The notes: generated by a model from the letters alone, not told the origin. Positions 36,137 through 46,220 are shown, counted from the stretch's first letter. The stretch is DNA of 64,000 nucleotides from Roseovarius pelagicus (GCF_025639885.1 NZ_CP106738.1:62001-126000), one strand, 5' to 3'. Numbers and translations are program-made.

Positions 36137-36153
36137 CTCATCATGTTGATGAG
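36137..36153. promoter_or_regulatory. dyad upstream of bmt sharing TCATCA half-sites
   Basis: CTCATCATGTTGATGAG is a dyad with 7-base arms separated by TGT, ~80 bases upstream of the bmt start. It resembles the palindrome upstream of the radical SAM and corrinoid genes. Either operator or mRNA hairpin is possible. Confidence 0.35.
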
Positions 36154-36161
36154 TCTGCTCA

Positions 36162-36187
36162 GGCGGCAGCAGGTTCACGCTGCCGCC
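36162..36187 (-). terminator. hairpin downstream of the ATPase zeta gene
   Basis: GGCGGCAGC pairs perfectly with GCTGCCGCC over an 8-base loop, 31 bases after the stop of the minus-strand zeta gene and upstream of bmt. No T run follows. Confidence 0.6.
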
Positions 36188-36217
36188 CGGTCTGACGGGA
36201 ATCGCAGTGTCGCGCGA

Positions 36218-36532
36218 TCAGAGTTCTTTCATAATCTGCGCTTTGGCCTCGGCCAGTAGTTCCGCCATCTTGGCGCGGATCGTGTCGGGATCGGCCTTGT
36301 CGCCCAGATCGCCCGCGACCTTGCGTACGACGTCCTCTGATCCGGCCTCTTCAAAGTCGGCCTTGATGACTTCCTTGGCGTAGGCCAGTGCCTCGTCCTC
36401 GGATTTGCCCATCAGGTCGGCAGCCCAAAGGCCCAACAGCTTGTTGCGGCGCGCTTCGGCCTTGAAATTCATTGCCTCGTCATGGGCGTATTTGTTTTCG
36501 AATGCATTTTCGCGGTCGTCGAATGTGGTCAT
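36218..36532 (-). CDS. F1-ATPase inhibitor zeta subunit (DUF1476)
   Basis: A 104-aa protein of the alphaproteobacterial zeta-subunit family, which inhibits ATP hydrolysis by F1-ATPase. The MTTFDDRENAFENKYAHDEAMNFKAEARRNKLLGLWAADLMG start is diagnostic. The rest is helical, ending in AEAKAQIMKEL. The other ATP synthase genes are not in this window. The gene is apparently monocistronic, with a 238-base upstream region and a GC hairpin downstream. Confidence 0.93.
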   Translation of the reverse strand: MTTFDDRENAFENKYAHDEAMNFKAEARRNKLLGLWAADLMGKSEDEALAYAKEVIKADFEEAGSEDVVRKVAGDLGDKADPDTIRAKMAELLAEAKAQIMKEL

Positions 36533-36770
36533 GGATCAGATCCCTCGGTTACTGGCGTTACTGTATGGCTCTGATATGCCTATCGCTGCGGCTGATCGCA
36601 AGACCCACGAACAGATGCGGCTGTCTGAAGCGCGGCATAAGGGCAGGCGCGGATAGAGGGGAACCCATTATGGCGGCGATATGCGCCGCAAGTTATGTAT
36701 CCCCCCGCGACACAGTGGTACAATGTGCGGGAGGATGGTCCGTTAAATGCCTACCGGCAGTGTTACAGGC

Positions 36771-37845
36771 TTATTCGCCCGTGGCGGCCTTGATCCGGGC
36801 GAGCGCCATTCCCTCAAGATCCTCGACCCCTGGCTGAATGCGCGCGGCCCATTTTATGTTCTTGATTTCCTCTTCGCCGAAAGCCAGCTCTACCGCTGCA
36901 CGCTTGTCATCGGGCAATAACTGGATGCCATTCTTTACGGCAGCCACCGCCCCGCTGCTGTCGGACATAAGTGTCACGATCTCGGGCTGAAGCACGAAGT
37001 TGATCCACTTATACGCGGCATCGTCTGCCTTGCCGAGACGCGGCAGAGAGAACCCATCGATCCAACCCAGGGCGCCGGTTTCCGGCGCAATAAAGTGAAT
37101 GTTCGGATTCTTGTCATAGAGTTTGTAGGCGGTCGAGATCCCATGTCTCAGACGCCACCACTTCTTCCGAGAGGATGAGTGCTGCGAGATCGTCGCCACC
37201 GGTCCAGTAGGTTTTAACGACGCTTTTGCAGTCGATCAGTTTATCCGAGACCTTGTCCAGCATGTCCTCGTAGGCCTCGAGATCGCCATAGAGCGAGAAC
37301 GGGTCGAACCCCATAGAGAATGCTGTTCCGATCAGGATCGTCCGGCGCAACCGCATGGATGTGCGTCCAGCGTATTCCTCGTTGCACAGATCGCCCCAGC
37401 CGCTGATGTCCGGCGCCTTGCTGACATCGGCCATAATGCCAGACGTGCCCCATTGATGTGGAACAGAATAGGCTTCTCCGTCGATTGTCGTATCGGCCTT
37501 GACCCGCTCGAGCATGGTCTGGTCCATCACGCTGGTGTCGATGCGGGACAGGTCGATCGGCTTGTAAATGTCGAATTCTTCCTGAGCGGCAGCCACCCTG
37601 TTAAAGCCCGGCTGGGCCAGATCGAATCCGGCACCGCCGGTTGCCCGCAGTTTGGCGATCATCTCTTCGTTGTTGGAAAAGGTCACCTCTACATCGATGT
37701 CGGGATACTTTTCCGTGAATTTCTGGATCACTTCTTCAGGGGCGTAGCTGCCCCAAGTGAGCAGGCGCAGCGTTTCGGCCGAGGCGGAACTCGAGACGAA
37801 GGCAGCTGTCGTCCCGATCAATAGAGCGCGCAGTGCGGGTCGCAT
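36771..37845 (-). pseudogene. polyamine ABC transporter substrate-binding protein, interrupted by a +1 frameshift
   Basis: A PotD/PotF-like periplasmic binding protein. The N-terminal part (243 codons before the frame is lost) has a signal peptide (MRPALRALLIGTTAAFVSSSASA) and ETLRLLTWGSYAPEEVIQKFTEKYPDIDVEVTFSNNEEM. Near 37135 the reading changes frame. The rest (YKLYDKNPNIHFIAPETGALGWIDGFSLPR...) runs to 36771. One base removed at GATCTCG (minus strand) restores a 357-aa protein reading ETWDSTAYKLY. No permease or ATPase genes are adjacent, so this is an orphan component. See findings for the doubt about the break. Confidence 0.75.
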
Positions 37846-38112
37846 AATGTCTTCTCCTATTGGGTTTGGATGTTGGGGCGGTGTTTCGCCCCTGAAAGAA
37901 GAAGATCAGCAATTGGTATTTTGAAAAAGGTAAATTCCACCCGGTTCGGCATACCAATTTCGACTGCAAGCCTGTCGGGCTGCCATCCGACAGGCAAGAT
38001 TGCGGGCATGGTACACGCGCTTGCGGCAAACCCGTCCATAGACTAAGAGAGCGCCATGCACGAAAGGGCTTCGGCCCCGGACCTCGTGCCCCTGCCTGCG
38101 GATGGAGAAATC

Positions 38113-38874
38113 ATGGCGCGTCGCAAGAAGATTTATGAAGGCAAGGCCAAGACCCTCTATGAAGGGCCCGAGCCGGGCACGATTGTCCAATATTTCAAGG
38201 ATGACGCCACCGCGTTCAACGCTGAGAAGAAGGCGGTGATCGAGGGTAAGGGGGTGTTGAACAACATCCTCAGCGAATATTTCATGACCGGATTGGGCAA
38301 TATCGGTGTTCCGACGCATTTCATGAAGCGTCTCAATATGCGTGAACAACTGGTGCGCGCCTGCGAGATTATTCCGCTGGAAGTGATCGTGCGCAATTAT
38401 GCCGCAGGTACGATGGCCAAACGTCTGGGCATGGACGAAGGTACGCAACTGCCACGCCCGATCGTCGAATACTGCCTGAAGGACGACGCGCTGGGTGATC
38501 CGTTGGTCACAGAAGAACATATCGCCGCGTTCGGCTGGGCCAGCCAGCAGGATCTGGACGACATGCTGAGCCTTGCACTGCGGGTGAATGATTTTCTGGC
38601 CGGTGTCATGTACGGCGTCGGGATCAAGCTGATCGATTTCAAGATCGAGATCGGCCGTGTCTATGACGGTGATTTCCAGCGTCTGATCGTCGCCGACGAA
38701 ATCAGCCCCGACAGCTGTCGTCTGTGGGATATCGAGACAGGTCAAAAGCTGGACAAGGATGTGTTCCGCCGTGATCTGGGCAGCCTGACGGACGCCTATA
38801 CGGAAGTGGCCAAGCGTCTGGGTGTGCTGCCCAAGGGGGCGACGCCGATGGCACGCCCGACACTTATTAACTAA
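38113..38874 (+). CDS. purC: phosphoribosylaminoimidazole-succinocarboxamide synthase (SAICAR synthetase)
   Basis: ATP-dependent ligation of aspartate to CAIR in purine synthesis. The 253-aa product starts [31 protein letters not shown] (ATG 38113); a longer frame from 38056 has no family support. Blocks include [58 protein letters not shown] and the ATP-site [15 protein letters not shown]. It leads the purC-purS-purQ cluster. Typical length. Confidence 0.96.
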   Translation: MARRKKIYEGKAKTLYEGPEPGTIVQYFKDDATAFNAEKKAVIEGKGVLNNILSEYFMTGLGNIGVPTHFMKRLNMREQLVRACEIIPLEVIVRNYAAGTMAKRLGMDEGTQLPRPIVEYCLKDDALGDPLVTEEHIAAFGWASQQDLDDMLSLALRVNDFLAGVMYGVGIKLIDFKIEIGRVYDGDFQRLIVADEISPDSCRLWDIETGQKLDKDVFRRDLGSLTDAYTEVAKRLGVLPKGATPMARPTLIN

Positions 38875-38894
38875 TTCTGCGAAAGAGGCCTGCC

Positions 38895-39134
38895 ATGAAA
38901 GCGCGCGTGCATATCATGTTGAAGAACGGGGTTCTGGACCCACAGGGCGAGGCGGTGCGTCATGCACTGGGATCGCTGGGGTTTGATGGCGTTGACGCCG
39001 TGCGTCAGGGCAAGGTGATCGAACTGGACCTGAATGAGACCGACGCCGAAAAGGCCCGCGAGAGCGTAAACGCGATGTGCGAGAAGCTGCTGGCGAATAC
39101 CGTGATCGAAAGCTACTCGGTGGAGATCGCCTGA
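38895..39134 (+). CDS. purS: FGAM synthase subunit PurS
   Basis: Small subunit of the three-part phosphoribosylformylglycinamidine synthase (PurL-PurQ-PurS). The 79-aa product matches [32 protein letters not shown], as in other PurS proteins, and ends with the VIESYSVEI strand. The stop shares one base with the purQ ATG (TGATG), indicating coupling. Confidence 0.94.
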   Translation: MKARVHIMLKNGVLDPQGEAVRHALGSLGFDGVDAVRQGKVIELDLNETDAEKARESVNAMCEKLLANTVIESYSVEIA

Positions 39135-39802
39135 TGCATGCGGCCGTCATCGTTTTTCCCGGATCGAACTGTGACCGCGATCTGGCCGTTGCGCTGGAAC
39201 GGGCAGGGGCGCGCGTGTCGATGGTCTGGCACAAGGATACCAGCCTGCCGGACGGGGTCGACCTGATCGGTGTGCCGGGCGGGTTTTCCTTTGGCGATTA
39301 TCTGCGTTGTGGCGCGATTGCCGCCAATTCGCCGATTTGCCGGTCGGTCGTGGCCCATGCAGACAAGGGCGGCTATGTGCTGGGCGTTTGCAACGGGTTT
39401 CAGATATTGACCGAAACCGGGCTTCTGCCGGGTGTTCTGCTGCGCAATGCGGCGCTGAAATATGTATGCAAGCCGGTTGGCCTGCGAGTCGAGACGGCGG
39501 CCAGCGCCTTTACCTCCGGGTATGGCGCAGGCGACACGATCACGGTGCCGATTGCGCACCATGATGGCAATTATCACGCTGATGCCGACACGCTGCGCGC
39601 GCTCAATGCCGAGGATCGCGTCGCGTTCCGCTATACCGACAACCCCAATGGATCGGCTGAGGATATCGCCGGTATCCTGTCCGCAAACCGGCGGGTGCTG
39701 GGAATGATGCCACATCCCGAGCGGATGGCAGAGGCGGCCCATGGCGGAACCGATGGCGCGGCGATGTTCAGCGGTCTGGTGGGGCAGTTGGCTGACGCGT
39801 AA
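39134..39802 (+). CDS. purQ: FGAM synthase glutaminase subunit PurQ
   Basis: A class I glutamine amidotransferase that supplies ammonia to PurL. The 222-aa product carries the nucleophile Cys in [17 protein letters not shown], the [18 protein letters not shown] oxyanion segment, and the catalytic His-Glu in GMMPHPERM. The start at ATG 39134 overlaps purS; longer frames are not supported. purL is not in this window. Confidence 0.96.
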   Translation: MHAAVIVFPGSNCDRDLAVALERAGARVSMVWHKDTSLPDGVDLIGVPGGFSFGDYLRCGAIAANSPICRSVVAHADKGGYVLGVCNGFQILTETGLLPGVLLRNAALKYVCKPVGLRVETAASAFTSGYGAGDTITVPIAHHDGNYHADADTLRALNAEDRVAFRYTDNPNGSAEDIAGILSANRRVLGMMPHPERMAEAAHGGTDGAAMFSGLVGQLADA

Positions 39803-39876
39803 GGCAGCGCGCTGCCAACCTGCGGTTACATGGCTAACCACTTGAGCAGCGGCACGCCCGGGCGTACCTTGGTCAG

Positions 39877-41649
39877 ATGAGAGAACAATCCGTCTCCACC
39901 AGAACCAAACCCACACGTACCACCGGCTGGCGGGTGCGATTGGCGTTGTTGCTGATGACCGTGATGGCGATCGCGACGGTCTATGTGACCAACCGGTTGC
40001 TGACGGATCGCTTTACACAAAATACCCGCAACCGGGCAGAGCTGCGACTGGTGCTGTATTCGGGCAACTTGCTGAGCGAGTTGCGCCAGAACGCCATTGT
40101 ACCGCAACTGTTGGCGCGAGACCCGGCGCTGATTTCAGCTCTGAATTCAGGCGACTACCAGCTATCGACGCAACGGTTGATCTCATTCGTGGATGAGATC
40201 AGCGCGGCCTCGCTGACATTGCTGGACAAAGACGGACGCACGGTGGCGTCCACGGATCGAAACTCACTTGGCAAAAACCACCGACAGGCGTCGTACTACA
40301 TCGACGCGATCCGGTCGAAAGACACTGTTTTCAAGCTGATCCAGCGTGAAACGGGCAAGTTTGACTTCTTTTATTCGCGCCGGATCGAGAGTCAGGGCGG
40401 GCTGGTCGGTGTGATTTTGGTCGAGGTCGATCTGGCCAAGTACGAGCGCGCATGGGCAGGCATATCCGATGCGGTCGTCGTCACCGACAGCGAGGGCAAC
40501 ATCATCCTGTCGACAGAGCCGCGTTGGCGCGGATTGAGCGAGGCGGCGGCATTGCGGCGCGAACCTGTCACCAGTGCCATGGAACGCGCTATACAAGCCA
40601 CAGCGGACTGGACCCAATTGCCTGCGGATGCCTATCTGCAGGGCGAGGCGGTGATGCGGGTCGAGGGGCGCGTGGCGTTTCGTGGATGGCGCATTGCCAG
40701 CTTCACATCTTACGGCAGCGTGCGCGAGAAGGTGAACGGGTTCCTGGCGCTCGAAATCATGGGTTTCGCGATTCTACTGGCGCTGGCGTTCTATTTTATG
40801 AACCGCAAGACAGCGGTGCGCATGGCGTTGTTTCAACGCGAGTCGGCAGAGCTTCGCGCATTGAACAGGCGGCTACAGCGGGAAATCGCCGAGCGTGAGC
40901 GCGTGCAGGAGAACCTCGCCGTGGCCGAACAGACCCTTGCCCAAAGTTCCAAACTGGCCGCGTTGGGAGAGATGTCCGCCGCGGTCAGTCACGAGTTGAA
41001 TCAGCCGCTGGCCGCGATGAAGACCTATCTGGCGGGCGCGCGTCTGCTGTTGAACCGCAACCGACCGGACGAGGCGCTTTCATCGTTCCAGCGGATTGAT
41101 GATCTGATCGAACGGATGGGCGCGATCACCAAGCAGCTGAAATCCTATGCGCGCCATTCAGGCGACACGTTCGAGCCAGTAAATATGGGCGATTCATTAG
41201 CTTCTGCATTGGCGATGATGGAGCCGCAACTGCGCCAGCGGCGGGTGATCATCGAACGCGCACTGCCCGATGCGCCTGTGATGGTAATGGGGGATCGGGT
41301 CCGGATCGAACAGGTGATGGTCAACCTCCTGCGCAACGCGCTGGATGCGACAGAGGGCGTTGAGAATGCGCAGATTGATATTGTGCTGGCGGCAGGTGAC
41401 ACCGCGACGCTATCGCTGCGCGACAACGGGCACGGGATCGACGATATCGATAACCTGTTCGAGCCGTTCTACACCACCAAGCAACCCGGCGACGGGGTTG
41501 GGCTGGGGCTTGCCATTTCATCAGGGATCGTGAACGACCTTGGCGGACGGTTGACGGCGCGCAATGCCGTGGCGGGGGGGGCTGTATTTGAAGTGCAACT
41601 GCCTATCTTGAACGAAGAGTCACCGGAAGAAACACGGGCCGCCGAGTAA
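39877..41649 (+). CDS. dctB: DctB-like C4-dicarboxylate sensor histidine kinase
   Basis: A membrane sensor kinase of 590 aa. It has a short cytoplasmic N-terminus, TM1 at ~21-37 (VRLALLLMTVMAIATVYVT), a periplasmic double-PAS-type sensor domain (~40-285), TM2 at ~290-308, a coiled coil, then the kinase core. The phospho-accepting His372 is in SAAVSHELNQPLAAMKTYLAGARLLL. N box (NLLRNALDATE) and G boxes (DNGHGIDD, GVGLGLAISSGI) are intact. The layout is typical of DctB, which senses succinate, malate or fumarate. The dctPQM transporter is not adjacent here. Confidence 0.88.
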   Translation: MREQSVSTRTKPTRTTGWRVRLALLLMTVMAIATVYVTNRLLTDRFTQNTRNRAELRLVLYSGNLLSELRQNAIVPQLLARDPALISALNSGDYQLSTQRLISFVDEISAASLTLLDKDGRTVASTDRNSLGKNHRQASYYIDAIRSKDTVFKLIQRETGKFDFFYSRRIESQGGLVGVILVEVDLAKYERAWAGISDAVVVTDSEGNIILSTEPRWRGLSEAAALRREPVTSAMERAIQATADWTQLPADAYLQGEAVMRVEGRVAFRGWRIASFTSYGSVREKVNGFLALEIMGFAILLALAFYFMNRKTAVRMALFQRESAELRALNRRLQREIAERERVQENLAVAEQTLAQSSKLAALGEMSAAVSHELNQPLAAMKTYLAGARLLLNRNRPDEALSSFQRIDDLIERMGAITKQLKSYARHSGDTFEPVNMGDSLASALAMMEPQLRQRRVIIERALPDAPVMVMGDRVRIEQVMVNLLRNALDATEGVENAQIDIVLAAGDTATLSLRDNGHGIDDIDNLFEPFYTTKQPGDGVGLGLAISSGIVNDLGGRLTARNAVAGGAVFEVQLPILNEESPEETRAAE

Positions 41650-41678
41650 CGGCGCGCCACAAGAGCGGAGGGACGCCC

Positions 41679-43013
41679 ATGGCCAATGCCATGAAGATCG
41701 CCATCGTTGATGATGAGAAAGACATGCGTCAGTCGATCAGCCAATGGCTGGCGCTGTCGGGCTATGACACTGAGACATTCTCATCCGCAGAGGATGCGCT
41801 GAAAAAGCTGGGGCCGGATTATCCCGGCATTGTGGTCAGCGATATCAAGATGCCGGGAATGGACGGCATGCAATTCCTGAAAAAGCTGATGGGGGCCGAC
41901 AGTTCGCTGCCGGTCATCATGATCACCGGGCATGGCGATGTGCCGATGGCGGTCGAGGCAATGCGCGTCGGGGCCTATGATTTTCTGGAGAAGCCGTTTA
42001 ACCCGGACCGCATGACCGAGCTGGCCAAGAAGGCCACCAATGCACGGCGTCTGACGTTGGACAACCGGGCGTTGCGACGCGAGTTGAGCGATGGCACGCA
42101 GCTGATGAAAAAGTTGATCGGCTCCAGCCCGGTGATGGAACGTCTGAAAGAGGACATTCTCGATCTGGGGCAGGCGGACGGCCATGTTTTGATCGACGGG
42201 GAAACCGGCACGGGCAAGACGTTGGTGGCACATGCGCTGCATGCGGTCGGCGCGCGTGCGGGCAAAAAGTTCGTTCTGGTATCTTGTGCCGCCCACGAGG
42301 AAGAGGCGCTGCTCAAACGGCTCTTTGGTCCGATGAACCCCGAGGATACCCGGCTACCTGCTGTAGAGGAGGCGCGCGGCGGGACATTGGTGGTCGAGGA
42401 TATTGAGGCACTCAGCGACAGCGCGCAAGCACGGTTATTGACCTACCTCAATGACGAAGGCACGCCGCCCGAAACGCGGATCGTGGCGATCTCGAACCTT
42501 CAGGACGAGGGTAAGACATCCGAGGACGCGCTGCGGTCGGACCTGTTTTATCGTCTGGCCAGCCTGCGTATCACCGTGCCGCCACTGCGCCAGCGTGGCG
42601 AGGACATTCTGACGCTGTTTACCCGGTTTGCCGACCAGTTCGCGGATGATTACGGCTGTGAGCCGCCGCAGGTCAGCGCGCAAGAGGCCGCACAGCTGTT
42701 GCAAGCACCGTGGCCCGGCAATGTTCGCCAGCTCTTTAACGTGGCAGAACGCGCGGTGCTGCAATCGCGTCGCGGGTCGGGCACCATCGTATCGCTGCTA
42801 ATGAGCGATCATCAGGATATGCAGCCGGTGATGACCACCGAAGGCAAGCCATTGAAGGAATATGTTGAGGCGTTCGAGCGGATGCTGATCGACAACACCA
42901 TGCGCCGCCACAAGGGTAGCATCGCCGCCGTGATGGAGGAGCTGTGCCTGCCGCGTCGGACCCTGAACGAGAAAATGGCCAAGTACGGATTGCAGCGATC
43001 AGATTATCTGTAA
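41679..43013 (+). CDS. dctD: DctD-like response regulator, AAA+ domain lacking the GAFTGA loop
   Basis: A 444-aa NtrC-type regulator: receiver domain with phospho-acceptor Asp55 (VVSDIKMPGMDG) and Lys107 in LEKPFNP, AAA+ domain with Walker A GETGTGKT (~175-182), and a Fis-type helix-turn-helix at the C-terminus (HKGSIAAVMEELCLPRRTLNEKMAKYGL). The segment that should hold GAFTGA, which contacts sigma-54, is replaced by a short stretch LFGPMNPEDTRLPAV. Walker B reads GGTLVVEDIE, rather than the usual GGTLFLDEI. This protein may not activate sigma-54 promoters in the standard way. It follows dctB by 29 bases. Confidence 0.87.
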   Translation: MANAMKIAIVDDEKDMRQSISQWLALSGYDTETFSSAEDALKKLGPDYPGIVVSDIKMPGMDGMQFLKKLMGADSSLPVIMITGHGDVPMAVEAMRVGAYDFLEKPFNPDRMTELAKKATNARRLTLDNRALRRELSDGTQLMKKLIGSSPVMERLKEDILDLGQADGHVLIDGETGTGKTLVAHALHAVGARAGKKFVLVSCAAHEEEALLKRLFGPMNPEDTRLPAVEEARGGTLVVEDIEALSDSAQARLLTYLNDEGTPPETRIVAISNLQDEGKTSEDALRSDLFYRLASLRITVPPLRQRGEDILTLFTRFADQFADDYGCEPPQVSAQEAAQLLQAPWPGNVRQLFNVAERAVLQSRRGSGTIVSLLMSDHQDMQPVMTTEGKPLKEYVEAFERMLIDNTMRRHKGSIAAVMEELCLPRRTLNEKMAKYGLQRSDYL

Positions 43014-43505
43014 GGGTTTAAAATCGCTTGGATCTGGCGTGATCAGGATGCCTGCGTCAGTGTCAGCCGACGGGTGTCAGGGGTATGCGTTCGCGGTGCA
43101 AGTCACTGATCCAAGCATTTTGCCCATTGTCATTCACTCGCCGCAACCATTAGGGTAGATACAGGATATTGCGCCCATTGGTGCAGTCCCTTGAGTTTCG
43201 CTGCTTCAGACATTTCCAGGATACGCTTCCGGTGGATCTGAGCAGACCGATTGGATCCCGTTATGCGGGATCACATACACGCCAGGCACCCGAAACGCGG
43301 GACTGCCCGGTCCTGAATGGGCATCTCAGTCGAGGTGCCGGAGAAGAACCGCGATGACGCGCGCGACAGAGGTACACAGATTGAGCGGGGCCGATACCGG
43401 CGCCCGCCTGTCGTCTTGCCTGCAGCGGATCGCCCTTATCAGACACCCCTTGCGATCCGATGCCCCACCGGGGCAATCCGGCCCGCCCGGGTGCACACGG
43501 AAAAC
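43014..43505. other. 492-base leader region upstream of the RNase E/G gene
   Basis: There is no convincing gene here. The long untranslated region is consistent with RNase E autoregulation through its own mRNA leader, as is known in E. coli. A weak promoter-like pair (TTGTCA at 43127-43132 and TAGGGT 18 bases later) lies in the first third. The last ~150 bases are GC-rich and could fold. Confidence 0.5.
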
Positions 43506-46220
43506 ATGGCTAAGAAAATGCTTATTGACGCCACCCACGCGGAAGAGACCCGCGTTGTGGTGGTTGACGGAAACAAGGTCGAGGAATTCGATTTCGAATC
43601 CGAGAATAAACGCCAGCTTGCTGGCAATATCTACCTCGCCAAGGTAACGCGGGTCGAACCGTCGCTTCAGGCGGCGTTTGTCGACTATGGCGGAAATCGT
43701 CACGGGTTCCTCGCGTTCTCGGAAATTCACCCCGATTATTACCAAATCCCCGTCGCCGACCGCGAGGCGCTGATGGAGGAAGAACGCGCCTATGCCGAGG
43801 CGATGAAGTCTGACGACGAAGACAACAAACCCAAGCGCCGGTCGCGCGGTGGGCGAGGGCGTTCCAAAACTGACTCCAAAGCGGAGAAAACCCAGAGCGA
43901 CGACGCGGTGCAGACTGCCGAAGTGGCCGAGGACGCGATTTCTGGGATGGAGACGATTGACCTTGGCGATAGCGAAGAGGGCAGCTCGCCCATGGAGCGG
44001 GTTGCCGAGACGCCGGTCGAAGAGCCTGAAGCAGACGCGGCAACTGCCGAAACGCCTGATGCGACCGGTGGCGATGATCATGCCGACGCAAACCAAGACG
44101 GCGTCGAGGATGACGCCGAAGGTGATGCTGACGGTGACAGTGACGGTGACAAAGACAGCAAAACCCGCGCGTCGCGCAAGGATTCCAGCATCGAGGTTGT
44201 CGCCGACGAAGACGATCAAGACGACATCCGCCCGCCGCGCAAGCCGCGTCCCAAACGCTATAAGATTCAAGAAGTCATCAAGGTGCGCCAGATCCTGCTG
44301 GTGCAGGTCGTCAAGGAAGAGCGCGGAAACAAAGGCGCTGCCCTGACCACGTATCTGTCGCTGGCCGGTCGTTACTGTGTGTTGATGCCGAACACGGCGC
44401 GCGGGGGTGGTATCAGCCGCAAAATTACGAACGCGCCGGACCGCAAGAAGCTGAAAGAGATCGCCAACGAGATCGACGTGCCACAGGGCGCGGGTCTGAT
44501 CGTGCGCACGGCGGGTGCCAAGCGGACCAAATCCGAAATCAAACGCGACTATGAGTATCTGCAACGTCTGTGGGAGCAAATTCGCGAACTGACGCTGAAA
44601 TCCATCGCGCCGGCCAAGATCTATGAAGAGGGCGACCTGATCAAACGCTCGATTCGCGATCTCTATAATCGCGAGATCGACGAGGTTCTGGTCGAAGGCG
44701 AACGCGGCTACCGCATCGCCAAAGACTTTATGAAGATGATCATGCCGTCCCACGCCAAGAACGTGCGCCATTACGCGGATACGATGCCGCTCTTTGCGCG
44801 CTTTCAGGTGGAATCCTATCTGAATTCGATGTTCAACCCGACGGTTCAGCTGAAATCGGGTGGTTATATCGTGATCGGCGTGACCGAGGCGCTGGTCGCC
44901 ATCGACGTCAACTCTGGTCGGGCCACCAAGGAAGGCTCGATCGAGGATACCGCGACCAAGACCAACCTTGAGGCCGCCGAAGAGGTGGCGCGTCAGTTGC
45001 GTCTGCGCGATCTGGCGGGTCTGATTGTCATCGACTTTATCGACATGGACGAGCGCAAGAACAACGCCGCCGTCGAAAAGCGGATGAAAGACAAGCTGAA
45101 GACCGACCGGGCGCGTATTCAGGTCAGCCGCATCTCGGGCTTTGGCTTGATGGAGATGAGCCGCCAGCGTCTGCGCCCCGGCATGATCGAGGCGACGACG
45201 CAGCCGTGCCCATCGTGCCACGGCACCGGATTGATCCGGTCAGACGACAATCTGGCGCTGAGTATTTTGCGTCAGATCGAGGAAGAAGGCGTACGTCGCC
45301 GCTCGCGCGAAGTGCTGGTGCGTGCACCGGTGGGGATCGCAAACTTCCTGATGAACCAAAAGCGCGAACATGTCGCGCAAATTGAGGCGCGCTATGGTCT
45401 GTCGGTGCGGATCGAGGGCGATCCGAGCCTGATCAGCCCTGATTTCACGTTGGAGAAGTTCAAGACCGCCACCCGCGCCGTGCCCGAAGTCACTGCACCG
45501 GTGGTATCGGTGGACAGTTCTTTGATGGCCGATATTGATGAGAGCGGAACGCAGGACGCCGATCCGGACGAGGCGCCAAGGGCCGACACCGATACGGAGG
45601 GCGGTGACGACAAGCCGAAAAAGCGCCGTCGTCGGCGTCGCAGCCGTAGCCGCGGTGGCAAGAATCGCAACGATGACGAGAATGGTGGCGATAACGAGAA
45701 TGGCAACGACGGCAATGATGACGCAATCAACGCCGATGCCGCGCCAGACACCAAGCCGGATTCTGATGAGAAGAAGACTGCGCAATCCGACGCCAAAGAA
45801 TCGGCGGACCCTGCTGGTGAAGAGGCCGAGAAGCCCAAACCGAAGCGCACGCGTAAACCGCGCGTCAAGAAGGCTGATGTAGAGGCAGAAGCGACGGCTG
45901 ACGCGGCTGCAACGGGTGACAATGCTGCTGCCGATACGCCGGAAGAAGCGCCCAAACCAAAGCGCACCCGCAAACCGCGAGCCAAGAAGTCAGACATCGC
46001 CGCCGATGCTGCGGCTACTGACGAAGCTACGCCTGAACCTGCGCCGGTGGCAGAGCCCACACCGGCAGCGGAACCTGCGGCGCAGCAGGCTATTGAGCCG
46101 GTTGTTGAACAAGAGGCCGAAACCGCCGTGATGAAAGAGCCTGTGGCACCTCCTGCACCAGAGCCTGAACCGCAGGAAGACAAACCCAAGCGCAAGGGAT
46201 GGTGGTCACTGGGCCGCTGA
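43506..46220 (+). CDS. rne: ribonuclease E/G
   Basis: Main endoribonuclease for mRNA decay and rRNA/tRNA processing. The 904-aa product begins MAKKMLIDATHAEETRVVVV (ATG 43506), with an S1-like RNA-binding domain split by a large acidic, disordered insert (~100-245). The catalytic core includes VAIDVNSGRATKEGSIEDTATKTNLEAAEEVARQLRLRDLAGLIVIDFIDM with the catalytic Asp residues, and the zinc-link motif CPSCHGTG. The C-terminal ~300 residues are Glu/Lys/Ala-rich and disordered, containing Arg/Lys-rich patches (KKRRRRRRSRSRGG) likely to bind RNA or degradosome partners. In-frame upstream starts (43317) lack support. Confidence 0.95.
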   Translation: MAKKMLIDATHAEETRVVVVDGNKVEEFDFESENKRQLAGNIYLAKVTRVEPSLQAAFVDYGGNRHGFLAFSEIHPDYYQIPVADREALMEEERAYAEAMKSDDEDNKPKRRSRGGRGRSKTDSKAEKTQSDDAVQTAEVAEDAISGMETIDLGDSEEGSSPMERVAETPVEEPEADAATAETPDATGGDDHADANQDGVEDDAEGDADGDSDGDKDSKTRASRKDSSIEVVADEDDQDDIRPPRKPRPKRYKIQEVIKVRQILLVQVVKEERGNKGAALTTYLSLAGRYCVLMPNTARGGGISRKITNAPDRKKLKEIANEIDVPQGAGLIVRTAGAKRTKSEIKRDYEYLQRLWEQIRELTLKSIAPAKIYEEGDLIKRSIRDLYNREIDEVLVEGERGYRIAKDFMKMIMPSHAKNVRHYADTMPLFARFQVESYLNSMFNPTVQLKSGGYIVIGVTEALVAIDVNSGRATKEGSIEDTATKTNLEAAEEVARQLRLRDLAGLIVIDFIDMDERKNNAAVEKRMKDKLKTDRARIQVSRISGFGLMEMSRQRLRPGMIEATTQPCPSCHGTGLIRSDDNLALSILRQIEEEGVRRRSREVLVRAPVGIANFLMNQKREHVAQIEARYGLSVRIEGDPSLISPDFTLEKFKTATRAVPEVTAPVVSVDSSLMADIDESGTQDADPDEAPRADTDTEGGDDKPKKRRRRRRSRSRGGKNRNDDENGGDNENGNDGNDDAINADAAPDTKPDSDEKKTAQSDAKESADPAGEEAEKPKPKRTRKPRVKKADVEAEATADAAATGDNAAADTPEEAPKPKRTRKPRAKKSDIAADAAATDEATPEPAPVAEPTPAAEPAAQQAIEPVVEQEAETAVMKEPVAPPAPEPEPQEDKPKRKGWWSLGR

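Noticed and set aside
43326..45221. A 631-codon minus-strand frame opposite RNase E/G
   Set aside because: It is antisense to a well-supported gene with clear domains and has no ribosome-binding site or recognisable domain.
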